A stretch of DNA of 5,577 nt from JBCCRH01 sp039208045 (GTDB taxonomy: Bacteria; Bacteroidota; Bacteroidia; Chitinophagales; Saprospiraceae): positions 1 to 5,577 of the forward strand of contig JBCCRH010000399.1 of assembly GCA_039208045.1 (NCBI GenBank), given 5' to 3'. The translations under genes and the position numbers were made by a program. Positions 1 through 5,561 of the stretch are shown in pieces. The notes beneath the pieces are model-generated. The model did no database searches. It was not told the origin of the DNA and saw only the letters and a list, made by a program, of their open reading frames with translations. Position 1 is the first letter of the stretch; each line of letters starts with the position of its first letter.

Positions 1-633
1 ATACTCTTCCACCGAATAGCCCAGGTACTTTTTAAATCTGCGAAGTAGGGTTCTCCTGCTCACCCCCAGTTTAGCTGCTAGTACTTGAACTTTAAGTTCT
101 TCATCGCTGGTAGTCAGTAGCTCAACTGCTTTGAAGAGCAACGGAAGGTCGGGAGCTTGAAAACGATGCAAGAAGAAATCATCTAATAAATCTCGCTTTT
201 GTTCCAGCTTATCGGCTGCATATACCGCAGGCAGAAAGGTAGTGAAGGCGTCCTCATAGCAGTCAAAAAATGAATAGTGCCGCTTCAATAGGTCACCGAG
301 CGGCTGCCGTAAAAAGTGATTAATCCCTAAAGGATAGAAGACGATCCCCAAACGGTCTATTGGCCCAAAGAATTCTACCTGCTGATATTTATCCACCAAG
401 CCCACTAGCAGCGCAGAAAAGCCTTTACCTGCCTGGAAACGTTGCTGCCGGTATCTACCCGATGAAGTGGTAGCACTGTCTTTGTAGACACTTATGGTTG
501 TAGTTATATTCTGATAAAACGTCAATGAAGTATGAAAGTCTTCCTGATTCGACTGTTGCACATAATACCCTTTGATCCACTGCCGAAGAGTAGGATGCTG
601 AGGACGGATAAATTTTACGTAACCAAAATTCAT
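1..633 (-). CDS. AraC-family transcriptional regulator, partial (C-terminus beyond left edge)
   Basis: The minus strand is open from an ATG at 631-633 to the window edge, giving 211 codons without a stop. The N-terminal part (about 1-160) is a sensor-type region. Its stretch around 91-114 (PIDRLGIVFYPLGINHFL, then QPLGDL) resembles the DUF6597-type N-terminal domain common in Bacteroidota AraC regulators. Residues about 165-211 begin the AraC DNA-binding domain. The first helix-turn-helix reads VLAAKLGVSRRTLLRRFKKY at 184-203, followed by the usual G-Y-S (205-207). The second HTH, roughly 50 residues, is missing only because the window ends. The ligand and target genes cannot be told from the sequence. 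The gene is tandem with the lipoprotein gene at 717-1487, with a strong inverted repeat at 657-690 between them. The family call is confident; the role is unknown. Confidence 0.9.
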   Translation of the reverse strand, partial: MNFGYVKFIRPQHPTLRQWIKGYYVQQSNQEDFHTSLTFYQNITTTISVYKDSATTSSGRYRQQRFQAGKGFSALLVGLVDKYQQVEFFGPIDRLGIVFYPLGINHFLRQPLGDLLKRHYSFFDCYEDAFTTFLPAVYAADKLEQKRDLLDDFFLHRFQAPDLPLLFKAVELLTTSDEELKVQVLAAKLGVSRRTLLRRFKKYLGYSVEEY

Positions 634-656
634 AAGATTAACTGCACTAATGCTCA

Positions 657-690
657 CAAAGGGATTCACCGCTAGCGATGAATCCCTTTG
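657..690 (-). terminator. Perfect 12-bp inverted repeat: probable terminator of 717-1487 or operator of the AraC gene
   Basis: The arms CAAAGGGATTCA (657-668) and TGAATCCCTTTG (679-690) are exact reverse complements around a 10-base spacer that itself contains the palindrome CGCTAGCG (670-677). It starts 26 bases past the stop codon of the lipoprotein gene and ends 23 bases before the AraC start. A terminator is the simplest reading, although no long U-run follows on the minus strand. The minus-strand 3' arm ends in TCCCTTTG, one mismatch from the Bacteroidota -7 element TAnnTTTG. The same sequence could therefore be the promoter/operator of the AraC gene. Confidence 0.5.
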
Positions 691-716
691 TAATGCTACT
701 ATCTAGTGTAAACATG

Positions 717-1487
717 CTATTTTCTAGCCGTTGCTCGGATATTAAACTCTGCCCCATTCACGCTGCCATCTTTGCGCAGTTTTTCAAGCATCTCAAGTGG
801 CGCAATACTCGAATCATCGAAAGTAGATAGCCAATAGTCGAGGCCGGTGCGAGAAGTGCTGATTTTACGTACTAACCGATACTTCTGCTTTTTGTACTTT
901 TTCACCCACGCTCTAGTATCTAGGTCTGGACTCAACTGTACAATAATTTCATTGGGTACGGCATCTTGTGGAAGTGGCGATTTTGTGGGCCCTTCTTTTT
1001 GAATCCAGCCCAGCTTATTGCTCGCCACGCGATCCAGTAAAAACTCTAGCTCCATTACTTCATCCGGGCGGCCATCTTTCCCAGTAACGGTTTTAAAGTC
1101 CCCTTCATCAATAAAGGTGATGCTTACTGTCTGGAAATCAGGAATATCAGACTTGTAAACACTCTTGAATTGCCAGATATTGGCCTCATTAAACTTATTG
1201 AAAATGGCAGTCGCTTCTTCCATTGGAAGTTGCTTCACATACAATCCCATACGATCCGTGTAGCGATCACCTTTGTAGGTAGCAATACCATTATCGTAAA
1301 TACGTAGCGTGTAGACTGGGCAGCGACCGTAGCAAGGTCCCTTAGTCATTTCAACACGCTTGGTGAGTTGCTCGATACGCACTTGCTGTAGCGAGGGCGC
1401 ACAACTCGTGCCTAAGAACGATAAAGCAATAGCTGAAATAAACAGCAATAGCCCATTATTCGGGAAACGGCGATAATTAGTTGTCAT
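717..1487 (-). CDS. Lipoprotein with DUF6438-like domain and C-terminal subtilase-propeptide-like region
   Basis: This 256-residue protein starts at an ATG with no alternative start nearby. Residues 12-28 form a hydrophobic signal, and Cys29 in GTSC is a plausible though imperfect lipobox, so the product is probably an outer-membrane or periplasmic lipoprotein. Residues about 43-156 match the DUF6438 pattern: PCYGRCPVYTLRIYDNG (51-67) with Cys52 and Cys56, then YKGDRY and GLYVKQL. The function of that domain is unknown. After a proline-containing linker (about 166-177), residues 178-249 read like a subtilase propeptide of the I9/fervidolysin type: VPNEIIVQLSPD, a central strand, then LEKLRKDGSVNGAEFN, resembling the family's usual ending with V-x-x-A-E-x-N. 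No protease domain follows. The gene lies downstream of the M43 protease gene after a 140-bp gap, so it probably has its own promoter. DUF6438 is fairly sure; the propeptide resemblance is inferred by eye. Confidence 0.82.
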   Translation of the reverse strand: MTTNYRRFPNNGLLLFISAIALSFLGTSCAPSLQQVRIEQLTKRVEMTKGPCYGRCPVYTLRIYDNGIATYKGDRYTDRMGLYVKQLPMEEATAIFNKFNEANIWQFKSVYKSDIPDFQTVSITFIDEGDFKTVTGKDGRPDEVMELEFLLDRVASNKLGWIQKEGPTKSPLPQDAVPNEIIVQLSPDLDTRAWVKKYKKQKYRLVRKISTSRTGLDYWLSTFDDSSIAPLEMLEKLRKDGSVNGAEFNIRATARK

Positions 1488-1506
1488 TTTTTACGTATTT
1501 GAGCAT

Positions 1507-1533
1507 TAAACATAAAATAAATCGGAATCCAAA
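1507..1533 (-). promoter_or_regulatory. Weak candidate promoter for the DUF6438 lipoprotein gene
   Basis: On the minus strand TATGTTTA (1507-1514) matches the Bacteroidota -7 element TAnnTTTG at seven of eight positions. A TTTG (1530-1533) lies 15 bases upstream, shorter than the usual spacing of about 19. The untranslated leader would be around 15-20 bases. The region is A/T-rich, so chance matches are likely. Confidence 0.25.
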
Positions 1534-1547
1534 AAATTGGAATACTA

Positions 1548-1560
1548 CAGTAAATTACTG
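1548..1560. repeat. 13-bp inverted repeat upstream of the candidate promoter
   Basis: CAGTAA-A-TTACTG is a perfect inverted repeat with a one-base centre. It lies about 60 bp before the lipoprotein start and about 15 bp upstream of the candidate -33 box. Its size and position would fit a dimeric regulator site. A short A/T-rich palindrome can also arise by chance. Confidence 0.3.
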
Positions 1561-1611
1561 ATGGGGGGTCAATTTATCTACGCTTAATGATTGGAGGCCA
1601 CAATTTAGCAT

Positions 1612-1627
1612 TTCCTTTCGAAAGGAA
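1612..1627. terminator. 16-bp perfect palindrome directly after the M43 protease stop codon
   Basis: TTCCTTTCGAAAGGAA is self-complementary across all 16 bases and abuts the TAG stop of the protease gene at 1628-1630. As RNA it could fold into a short hairpin, with the central bases opening as a loop. No U-run follows on the minus strand. The position suggests a 3' end or an RNA-stabilising structure rather than a textbook intrinsic terminator. Confidence 0.4.
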
Positions 1628-2872
1628 CTACCGAATGAGCACCAACTTCTTGCTTAAATACATATCTCTAAACACAAACTTCAGAAAATATATTCCAACG
1701 GGCCATTCCTTTAACATAATTTCTTCTACTAAATGACTATTAACTGACCAAATTTGCAATATGTTGCCGTTCAAATCCTGCAAATATAATTGGCCCTTTT
1801 GTCCCTGAGGCAGTTCCACTCGAATACTTCCCGTAGTAGGGTTAGGAAAAACTTCAAATATGTCTTCTTCAGATGTACTAACGGAGGATACCCCACAATT
1901 GTTTCCCATAATCAAGCCACTCCGTGTGCTATTCAGCGTAGCCCACACCCGATCTTTTTGTCCTTCCGTAAAAAGATGCAAACAAGCATCATCCGTAAAA
2001 TTCATAAAATTCATATACATATCTGGAGTACCACAAGATATTTGTAGGAAGCCTGGGCAGGTATTTAGATACCAATCCGATTGCAAAGGCGTATCGTCTA
2101 CTCCATCATCGACATCACAAGAAAAAGCAGAGCCCCACAGATGAAATAGGTTGAAATAATGGCCCAGCTCATGCGTAAGCGTACGCCCCAAATCATAGGG
2201 CGCCTCCACTGTACCAATCGTACCAAATACTTGGGGCTCAATACGAATCCCGTCTTCATCGGGAATATCCATTTCAGGAAAACTAGTAACCGCCAATCCT
2301 GCACTCAACTCCCCTACCCACACATTGATATATTCATCGGGGCACCATGCATCTGCGCCACCCAAATCAGCATAACAAATAGCTCTTCTCCCCGTAGTAA
2401 AAAAATCTCCAATATTTGGAGTGGTTGTAGCCGTTCGCGTTATTCCATTGGTTGGGCTTCCATCTGGATCGACTTCTGCCAGATAGAATTCGATTTCTAA
2501 ATCGGCTGGACTTTGCTGAAAAGGAATCGTGATCTGATCAATATCGGAGTTGAGGCGTCTAAAATCCTCATTGAGCACCTCTATTTGAGACTGTATCTGT
2601 GCATCCGATATATTTTGCTCGGCGGTACGCCAGACTACATGCACCACCATTGGGATACGAACTACTTCTCGCGCGGTATGCATCTCTTCGCCAGCTGGCC
2701 TCCACTGCTGGGTAAACTCTTCCAGCTGAGTATGCCTTTCGGCAAATACTGGCTTAGCCATATATTGGCTTTGAAACCAAGCATCAGAACTACATTTTTG
2801 GCTCCAGCCCACTGGAGCAAGTAGTGAGGTAAGCCCCAAAAAACACAGACATTTTCGCCAAAACGCGATCAT
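1628..2872 (-). CDS. Secreted M43-family (pappalysin/cytophagalysin type) zinc metalloprotease with T9SS type A sorting domain
   Basis: This 414-residue secreted protease has a signal peptide at about 1-25 (ending near GWSQ). The catalytic domain spans about 70-325. The zinc site is HELGHYFNLFH (234-244): His234, His238 and His244 would bind zinc and Glu235 would be the catalytic base. The preceding DGIRIEPQVFGT and DLGRTLTHE are typical of M43. The Met-turn is YMNFMNFTDDAC with Met290. Cys252, 272, 280 and 297 are well placed for the family's disulfides. Position 241 is Asn where the general metzincin motif has Gly. Residues about 337-414 are a T9SS type A sorting domain, with FPNPTTG (342-348), GIY (393-395) and KKLVLIR at the end, so the enzyme should cross the outer membrane by type IX secretion and be released or anchored. 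It follows the OmpA-type lipoprotein gene by 13 bp and is probably cotranscribed with it. The substrate is unknown. Confidence 0.93.
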   Translation of the reverse strand: MIAFWRKCLCFLGLTSLLAPVGWSQKCSSDAWFQSQYMAKPVFAERHTQLEEFTQQWRPAGEEMHTAREVVRIPMVVHVVWRTAEQNISDAQIQSQIEVLNEDFRRLNSDIDQITIPFQQSPADLEIEFYLAEVDPDGSPTNGITRTATTTPNIGDFFTTGRRAICYADLGGADAWCPDEYINVWVGELSAGLAVTSFPEMDIPDEDGIRIEPQVFGTIGTVEAPYDLGRTLTHELGHYFNLFHLWGSAFSCDVDDGVDDTPLQSDWYLNTCPGFLQISCGTPDMYMNFMNFTDDACLHLFTEGQKDRVWATLNSTRSGLIMGNNCGVSSVSTSEEDIFEVFPNPTTGSIRVELPQGQKGQLYLQDLNGNILQIWSVNSHLVEEIMLKEWPVGIYFLKFVFRDMYLSKKLVLIR

Positions 2873-2885
2873 TGGTACCTACTAG

Positions 2886-3887
2886 TTAGTTCTGAGCGTT
2901 ATTACCCAACAGATTGTAAAGCTCATCCAATTTTGGAGAGATAATAATCTCTGTACGGCGATTCGCGGCTTTTCCTGCTGTCGTTTGGTTGGTCGCTACA
3001 GGCATATGCTCTCCTCTACCACTCGCAGTCACTCTTGCAGGACTTACCCCATAGCTAATGAGCACTTTCACAACTGCTGTAGCGCGATCCACACTCAAAT
3101 CCCAATTGGCTGTTGGGCTACCATCGGCATCGGTATGCCCTTCCACCTCTATGTCAATATCTGCATTTTGCTTCAGGATATTTGCCACTTGCTTAAGGGC
3201 CATTTTCCCTTTGTAGTCCACTGCTTTACTGCCACTTCTGAAAAGTAAATCTTGCGATAACGAAAGGTACAGTTTCCCATTGCGCTCCACCACTGACATA
3301 TCATTTGCAGAGAATCCCATGAGCACATCATTGAGGCGCGTTCGCAGGTCGCTCATCGTCTCTTCTTTCACATTAAGCATGGCCTCTAGCTCCCGTATAC
3401 GACGATCTCGATCGATTAAGCCCGCTTCCATCTCGCCAAATTCGTACTCCATCACGCTGCTTTTAGAGCGCTCCCGTGCTAGGTCATATTCCAAATCTAC
3501 TGACCGCTGTTGGTTAATGTCCAAAGCGCCTTGTTGCGCTGCCAATTGTTCTTGTAAGTTAAGCTTCTCATAAGCTGTAGCGGCCTGTATATCTTCATTC
3601 TGCTGAATATATTGATTGTACTTTTTCAGCAATTCCTGAAAACTTTCATTAAGGCTTACATTGGTCACCACTAATTGCTCCGACTCATAATATGCCTGCT
3701 TCAGCATCTGCTCCGTCTCTTTATTTTGCTCCTCCAACTCTCGATACTCGTTGGTTAAAGAATCCACTTTGAGGGCTTCATCTTCGTAGAATCCCAGACG
3801 CTGCTCTAAATCTTCAAACTCTTTTTGAGATCGACAGCCCGCCAATAGCAAGGCACCAACGCTAATAACCAATAAGATGTGCTTCAT
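2886..3887 (-). CDS. OmpA-family lipoprotein with long coiled coil (peptidoglycan-binding C-terminal domain)
   Basis: I take the ATG at 3885-3887 as the start, giving 333 residues. A TTG four codons upstream only adds residues before a normal signal peptide. MKHILLVISVGALLLAGC ends in a clear lipobox with Cys18. Residues about 20-190 are charged, Gln/Glu-rich and heptad-like, predicting a long coiled coil. Residues about 203-316 form an OmpA/Pal/MotB-type domain, with LLFRSGS (214-220), EGHTDADG (249-256), NWDLSVDRA (261-269) and NRRTEI (309-314). Asp253 and Arg268 have the same 15-residue spacing as the peptidoglycan-contacting Asp271/Arg286 pair of OmpA. The protein probably tethers the outer membrane to the wall across the periplasm. 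The M43/T9SS protease gene begins 13 bp after its stop, suggesting an operon. Automatic annotation might call it MotB, but no transmembrane anchor or flagellar context is present. Confidence 0.92.
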   Translation of the reverse strand: MKHILLVISVGALLLAGCRSQKEFEDLEQRLGFYEDEALKVDSLTNEYRELEEQNKETEQMLKQAYYESEQLVVTNVSLNESFQELLKKYNQYIQQNEDIQAATAYEKLNLQEQLAAQQGALDINQQRSVDLEYDLARERSKSSVMEYEFGEMEAGLIDRDRRIRELEAMLNVKEETMSDLRTRLNDVLMGFSANDMSVVERNGKLYLSLSQDLLFRSGSKAVDYKGKMALKQVANILKQNADIDIEVEGHTDADGSPTANWDLSVDRATAVVKVLISYGVSPARVTASGRGEHMPVATNQTTAGKAANRRTEIIISPKLDELYNLLGNNAQN

Positions 3888-3918
3888 AATAAGAATCAAC
3901 TTTTCTTTGAAATATGTT

Positions 3919-3926
3919 TAAAGGTA
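3919..3926 (-). promoter_or_regulatory. Candidate -7 element for the OmpA lipoprotein/protease operon
   Basis: On the minus strand TACCTTTA matches TAnnTTTG at seven of eight positions. It lies about 31 bases before the chosen ATG, which would leave a leader of roughly 25 bases. No clear TTTG -33 box is seen at the usual distance. Confidence 0.35.
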
Positions 3927-4010
3927 CTATTTTTTCGAAATTCCACTGAATTGCCACCCAGCTTTTCCTAATACCCCTAAACTATGTACTAACGAATAAA
4001 AATAGCAACC

Positions 4011-4035
4011 TAGTTTGTGCGTAATGCACAAACTA
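4011..4035 (-). terminator. 10-bp-stem hairpin with U-rich tail on the minus strand
   Basis: TAGTTTGTGC (4011-4020) and GCACAAACTA (4026-4035) are exact reverse complements around a 5-base loop. On the minus strand the stem is followed after a few bases by TATTTTTATT, as in an intrinsic terminator. On the plus strand no U-run follows. It could end a minus-strand transcript from the adjoining structured element. GCAACC occurs just left of the hairpin (4005-4010) and again just right (4041-4046). Confidence 0.45.
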
Positions 4036-4044
4036 AAATTGCAA

Positions 4045-4197
4045 CCGCTCCATTTGGTGGCGGCTGCCTGAAAAGGCAATGTTTGACGGAGGAGTCACGC
4101 TATAGCGTGATAAATCTTGCCTTTTCTAGCCTTTTTGCTTCGTTTTTTGGCAATGAAAAAATGAAGAGCCCCGCCGGCTTGAGGCGAAAACCAAGCC
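4045..4197. ncRNA. Putative structured RNA or dispersed intergenic repeat: chain of hairpins and a long-range stem
   Basis: Several pairings follow each other. CCGC/GCGG pair at 4045-4048 and 4060-4063. TGCCT-GAAA-AGGCA (4065-4078) is a 5-bp stem with a GNRA-type tetraloop. GAAAAGGCAA (4070-4079) also pairs perfectly over 10 bp with TTGCCTTTTC (4117-4126), which makes it mutually exclusive with the tetraloop hairpin. That long stem continues imperfectly (GTTTG with TAAATC) and encloses the 16-base palindrome TCACGCTATAGCGTGA (4095-4110). CTTCGTTTTTT (4138-4148) pairs with AAAAAATGAAG (4156-4166) with one G-U. GGCTTG (4176-4181) pairs with CAAGCC (4192-4197). This density of pairing suggests selection on structure. 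The transcribed strand is undetermined. I cannot assign it to a named RNA family. Confidence 0.45.
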
Positions 4198-4238
4198 TAA
4201 TTCGACCACTTTAAGCATCAAAACTTTCCCGAACTGCT

Positions 4239-4246
4239 TACCTTTG
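4239..4246 (+). promoter_or_regulatory. Bacteroidota -7 promoter element of the cohesin-like lipoprotein gene
   Basis: TACCTTTG matches the TAnnTTTG consensus of the Bacteroidota housekeeping sigma factor exactly. It lies 19 bases before the ATG at 4266, giving a very short leader. No good TTTG -33 box is visible. No Shine-Dalgarno sequence precedes the start, only an A-rich stretch, as is common in this phylum. Confidence 0.6.
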
Positions 4247-4265
4247 CAGAAAAAAGTAGACAACC

Positions 4266-4880
4266 ATGAAGAACTGCTGGATTTTCATTTTCGTACTATT
4301 TATAGCGAGCTGTGCCAACGAGACCAATTCCACTGCACAGACACAGGCGCCACAGCAAGCCCAGTCACCGGCCCCCGTGGCAGCCAAGCAGACCCCTCCA
4401 CCAAGTGAACCCAAAGTAAGTACTCGCCCTGTTAATAAGCGAGAAGAAAGTACTGCAACAGGCTTTAGCATCATTCCGACCACCACCACGGTGAAAGCAG
4501 GCAGCGAAGCGTGCATCCCCGTTAAGGTCAAAGACTTTACAGACATCATGACCATGCAGTATTCTATGAATTGGGATGCCGACAAGCTCAGCTTTAGCAA
4601 AGCGCAGGGATTTAACCTCCCCTACCTCTCTAAGCAAAATTTTGGCACCCATTTAGCGAAAAGCGGAACCCTTACGTTCCTATGGCTCAACAATGCGCTC
4701 AAAGGGAATACGGTGACCAACGACTCTGCTATCTACGAAGTGTGCTTTCAGGTGACAGGTAAAGCAGGGCAGACCGCTTCCTTCAGCATTACCGATAAAC
4801 CTACCGTTATTGAAGCGATGAATGCTAATGAGCAGCTAGTGCAGCTAAAAGCAGGGGTGGGGACGATTACTATTGAGTAG
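4266..4880 (+). CDS. Lipoprotein with a single cohesin-like domain
   Basis: This 204-residue protein begins with a short signal peptide ending in the lipobox IASC (Cys16), so it is a predicted lipoprotein. Residues 17-65 are a low-complexity Gln/Pro/Ala/Thr linker. Residues about 66-204 resemble a cohesin-like (dockerin-binding-fold) beta-sandwich domain as found in Bacteroidota surface proteins: VKAGSEACIPVKVKDF (77-91), MQYSMNWDADKLSFS (97-111), FNLPYLSKQNFGT (116-128), GTLTFLWLN (134-142) and IYEVCFQVTGKAG (156-168). Cys83 and Cys160 could form a disulfide. Cohesins bind dockerins in cellulosomes, but nothing nearby encodes a dockerin or glycoside hydrolase; in Bacteroidota such domains more often serve adhesion or surface display. 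The gene has its own promoter at 4239-4246 and runs tail to tail into the response regulator. The domain call rests on recalled family patterns; the function is unknown. Confidence 0.82.
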   Translation: MKNCWIFIFVLFIASCANETNSTAQTQAPQQAQSPAPVAAKQTPPPSEPKVSTRPVNKREESTATGFSIIPTTTTVKAGSEACIPVKVKDFTDIMTMQYSMNWDADKLSFSKAQGFNLPYLSKQNFGTHLAKSGTLTFLWLNNALKGNTVTNDSAIYEVCFQVTGKAGQTASFSITDKPTVIEAMNANEQLVQLKAGVGTITIE

Positions 4881-4883
4881 GCT

Positions 4884-5561
4884 CTAGAAGATAAAAATGA
4901 AGCCCTTGCCATGAATATTCTCAATTTTTATGGTGGGGTCTTTACTCAGGTATTTGCGCAAGCGAGAGATAAATACGTCCATGCTCTTGCGGCTAAATTC
5001 ATCGGTGGAACCCCATATCTCCGACAAGGCTTTCTTACGTGGCAGCAGCTGCTGGTGGTGCGCACAAAGTAGGGCCAGTAGCTCGGACTCGCGGGCCGTC
5101 AGTTTCAGGGTCTCTCCCTGGTATTGGAGCTGGTATTGCTTACGCAAAAATAGGTACTTGCCAATTGGGATGGCCGCTGACTCGGGTGGTTGCTGCTTGC
5201 GCTGTAGGTCGAGCATTGCTTTGATTTTAGCTACTAACAGCTCTTCATCCACCGGCTTTGTGATGTAGTCAACCGCTCCGAGCTGAAAGCCCTTTAGCTG
5301 ATCGACTTTAAGCGACTTGGCACTCAAGAAAATAAAAGGTACTTCAATAGCCTGGTCGCGCAGAATTTTAGCTAAATCTAATCCACTCATGCCCGGCAGC
5401 ATAATATCAAAAATAGCCAGTTCATACGGATGATGCATCAAGCGCTCCAAGGCTTGCTCAGCGGTGGGTACCCAGTCCACTTCCAAATCTTTCATCATCA
5501 AGTATTCTGACAGAATGTACCCAAAACTTTGATCGTCTTCCAGCAGCAATAGTTTGGCCAT
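4884..5561 (-). CDS. OmpR/PhoB-family two-component response regulator
   Basis: The start is the ATG at 5559-5561 (225 residues, beginning MAKLLLLEDD). A TTG five codons upstream is unlikely because response regulators usually begin just before the first strand. Residues 1-120 are a receiver domain: acidic pocket Glu8-Asp9-Asp10, phosphoacceptor Asp52 in IFDIMLPGMSG, switch Ser80 and Lys102 in DYITKP. All key residues are present. Residues about 134-225 are an OmpR-type winged helix, with LTARESELLALL, SRKSMDVFISRLRKYL and the wing IENIHGKGFIF. It should bind DNA when phosphorylated. In the 16 bases upstream, another frame ends in TAG (5566-5568), four bases before the ATG. A histidine kinase gene may therefore end there, but it lies outside the window. 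The stop is 3 bp from the stop of the convergent cohesin-like lipoprotein gene. Targets are unknown. Confidence 0.95.
   Translation of the reverse strand: MAKLLLLEDDQSFGYILSEYLMMKDLEVDWVPTAEQALERLMHHPYELAIFDIMLPGMSGLDLAKILRDQAIEVPFIFLSAKSLKVDQLKGFQLGAVDYITKPVDEELLVAKIKAMLDLQRKQQPPESAAIPIGKYLFLRKQYQLQYQGETLKLTARESELLALLCAHHQQLLPRKKALSEIWGSTDEFSRKSMDVFISRLRKYLSKDPTIKIENIHGKGFIFIF

Larger units (their letters stand above)
3888..4265. other. Non-coding divergent intergenic region with structured core
   Basis: These 378 bases separate the minus-strand OmpA-lipoprotein/protease operon from the plus-strand cohesin-like lipoprotein gene. Both edges carry promoter-like sequences (3919-3926 minus, 4239-4246 plus). 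Positions about 3927-4010 are A/T-rich with nothing I recognise. Positions 4011-4197 hold a chain of inverted repeats described separately. I find no tRNA, transposase fragment or convincing coding sequence. Confidence 0.8.

Noticed and set aside
2159..2824. Plus-strand open frames opposite the M43 protease
   Set aside because: They are antisense to a well-supported gene and have no recognisable domain, signal peptide or promoter.
3888..3899. TTG start extending the OmpA lipoprotein by four residues
   Set aside because: The ATG at 3887 gives a standard lipoprotein signal peptide and the extra residues add nothing.
4005..4046. Hairpin flanked by GCAACC copies as an insertion-sequence end
   Set aside because: There is no transposase or remnant nearby and no matching second terminal repeat. 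A 6-base repeat is too short to claim a target duplication.
4017..4214. A 65-codon plus-strand open frame inside the intergenic region
   Set aside because: It begins within a hairpin arm and runs through the palindrome and other stems. It has no recognisable domain and overlaps the strongest structural signal, so it is best explained as chance translation of a structured repeat.
4238..4652. Minus-strand open frames opposite the cohesin-like lipoprotein
   Set aside because: Their Ala/Cys/Gly-rich composition mirrors the repetitive linker codons of the real gene, and no domain is visible.
4266..4880. Part of a cellulosome or polysaccharide-degradation locus
   Set aside because: A cohesin-like domain is the only hint. 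No dockerin, SusC/SusD pair or glycoside hydrolase is present in the window.
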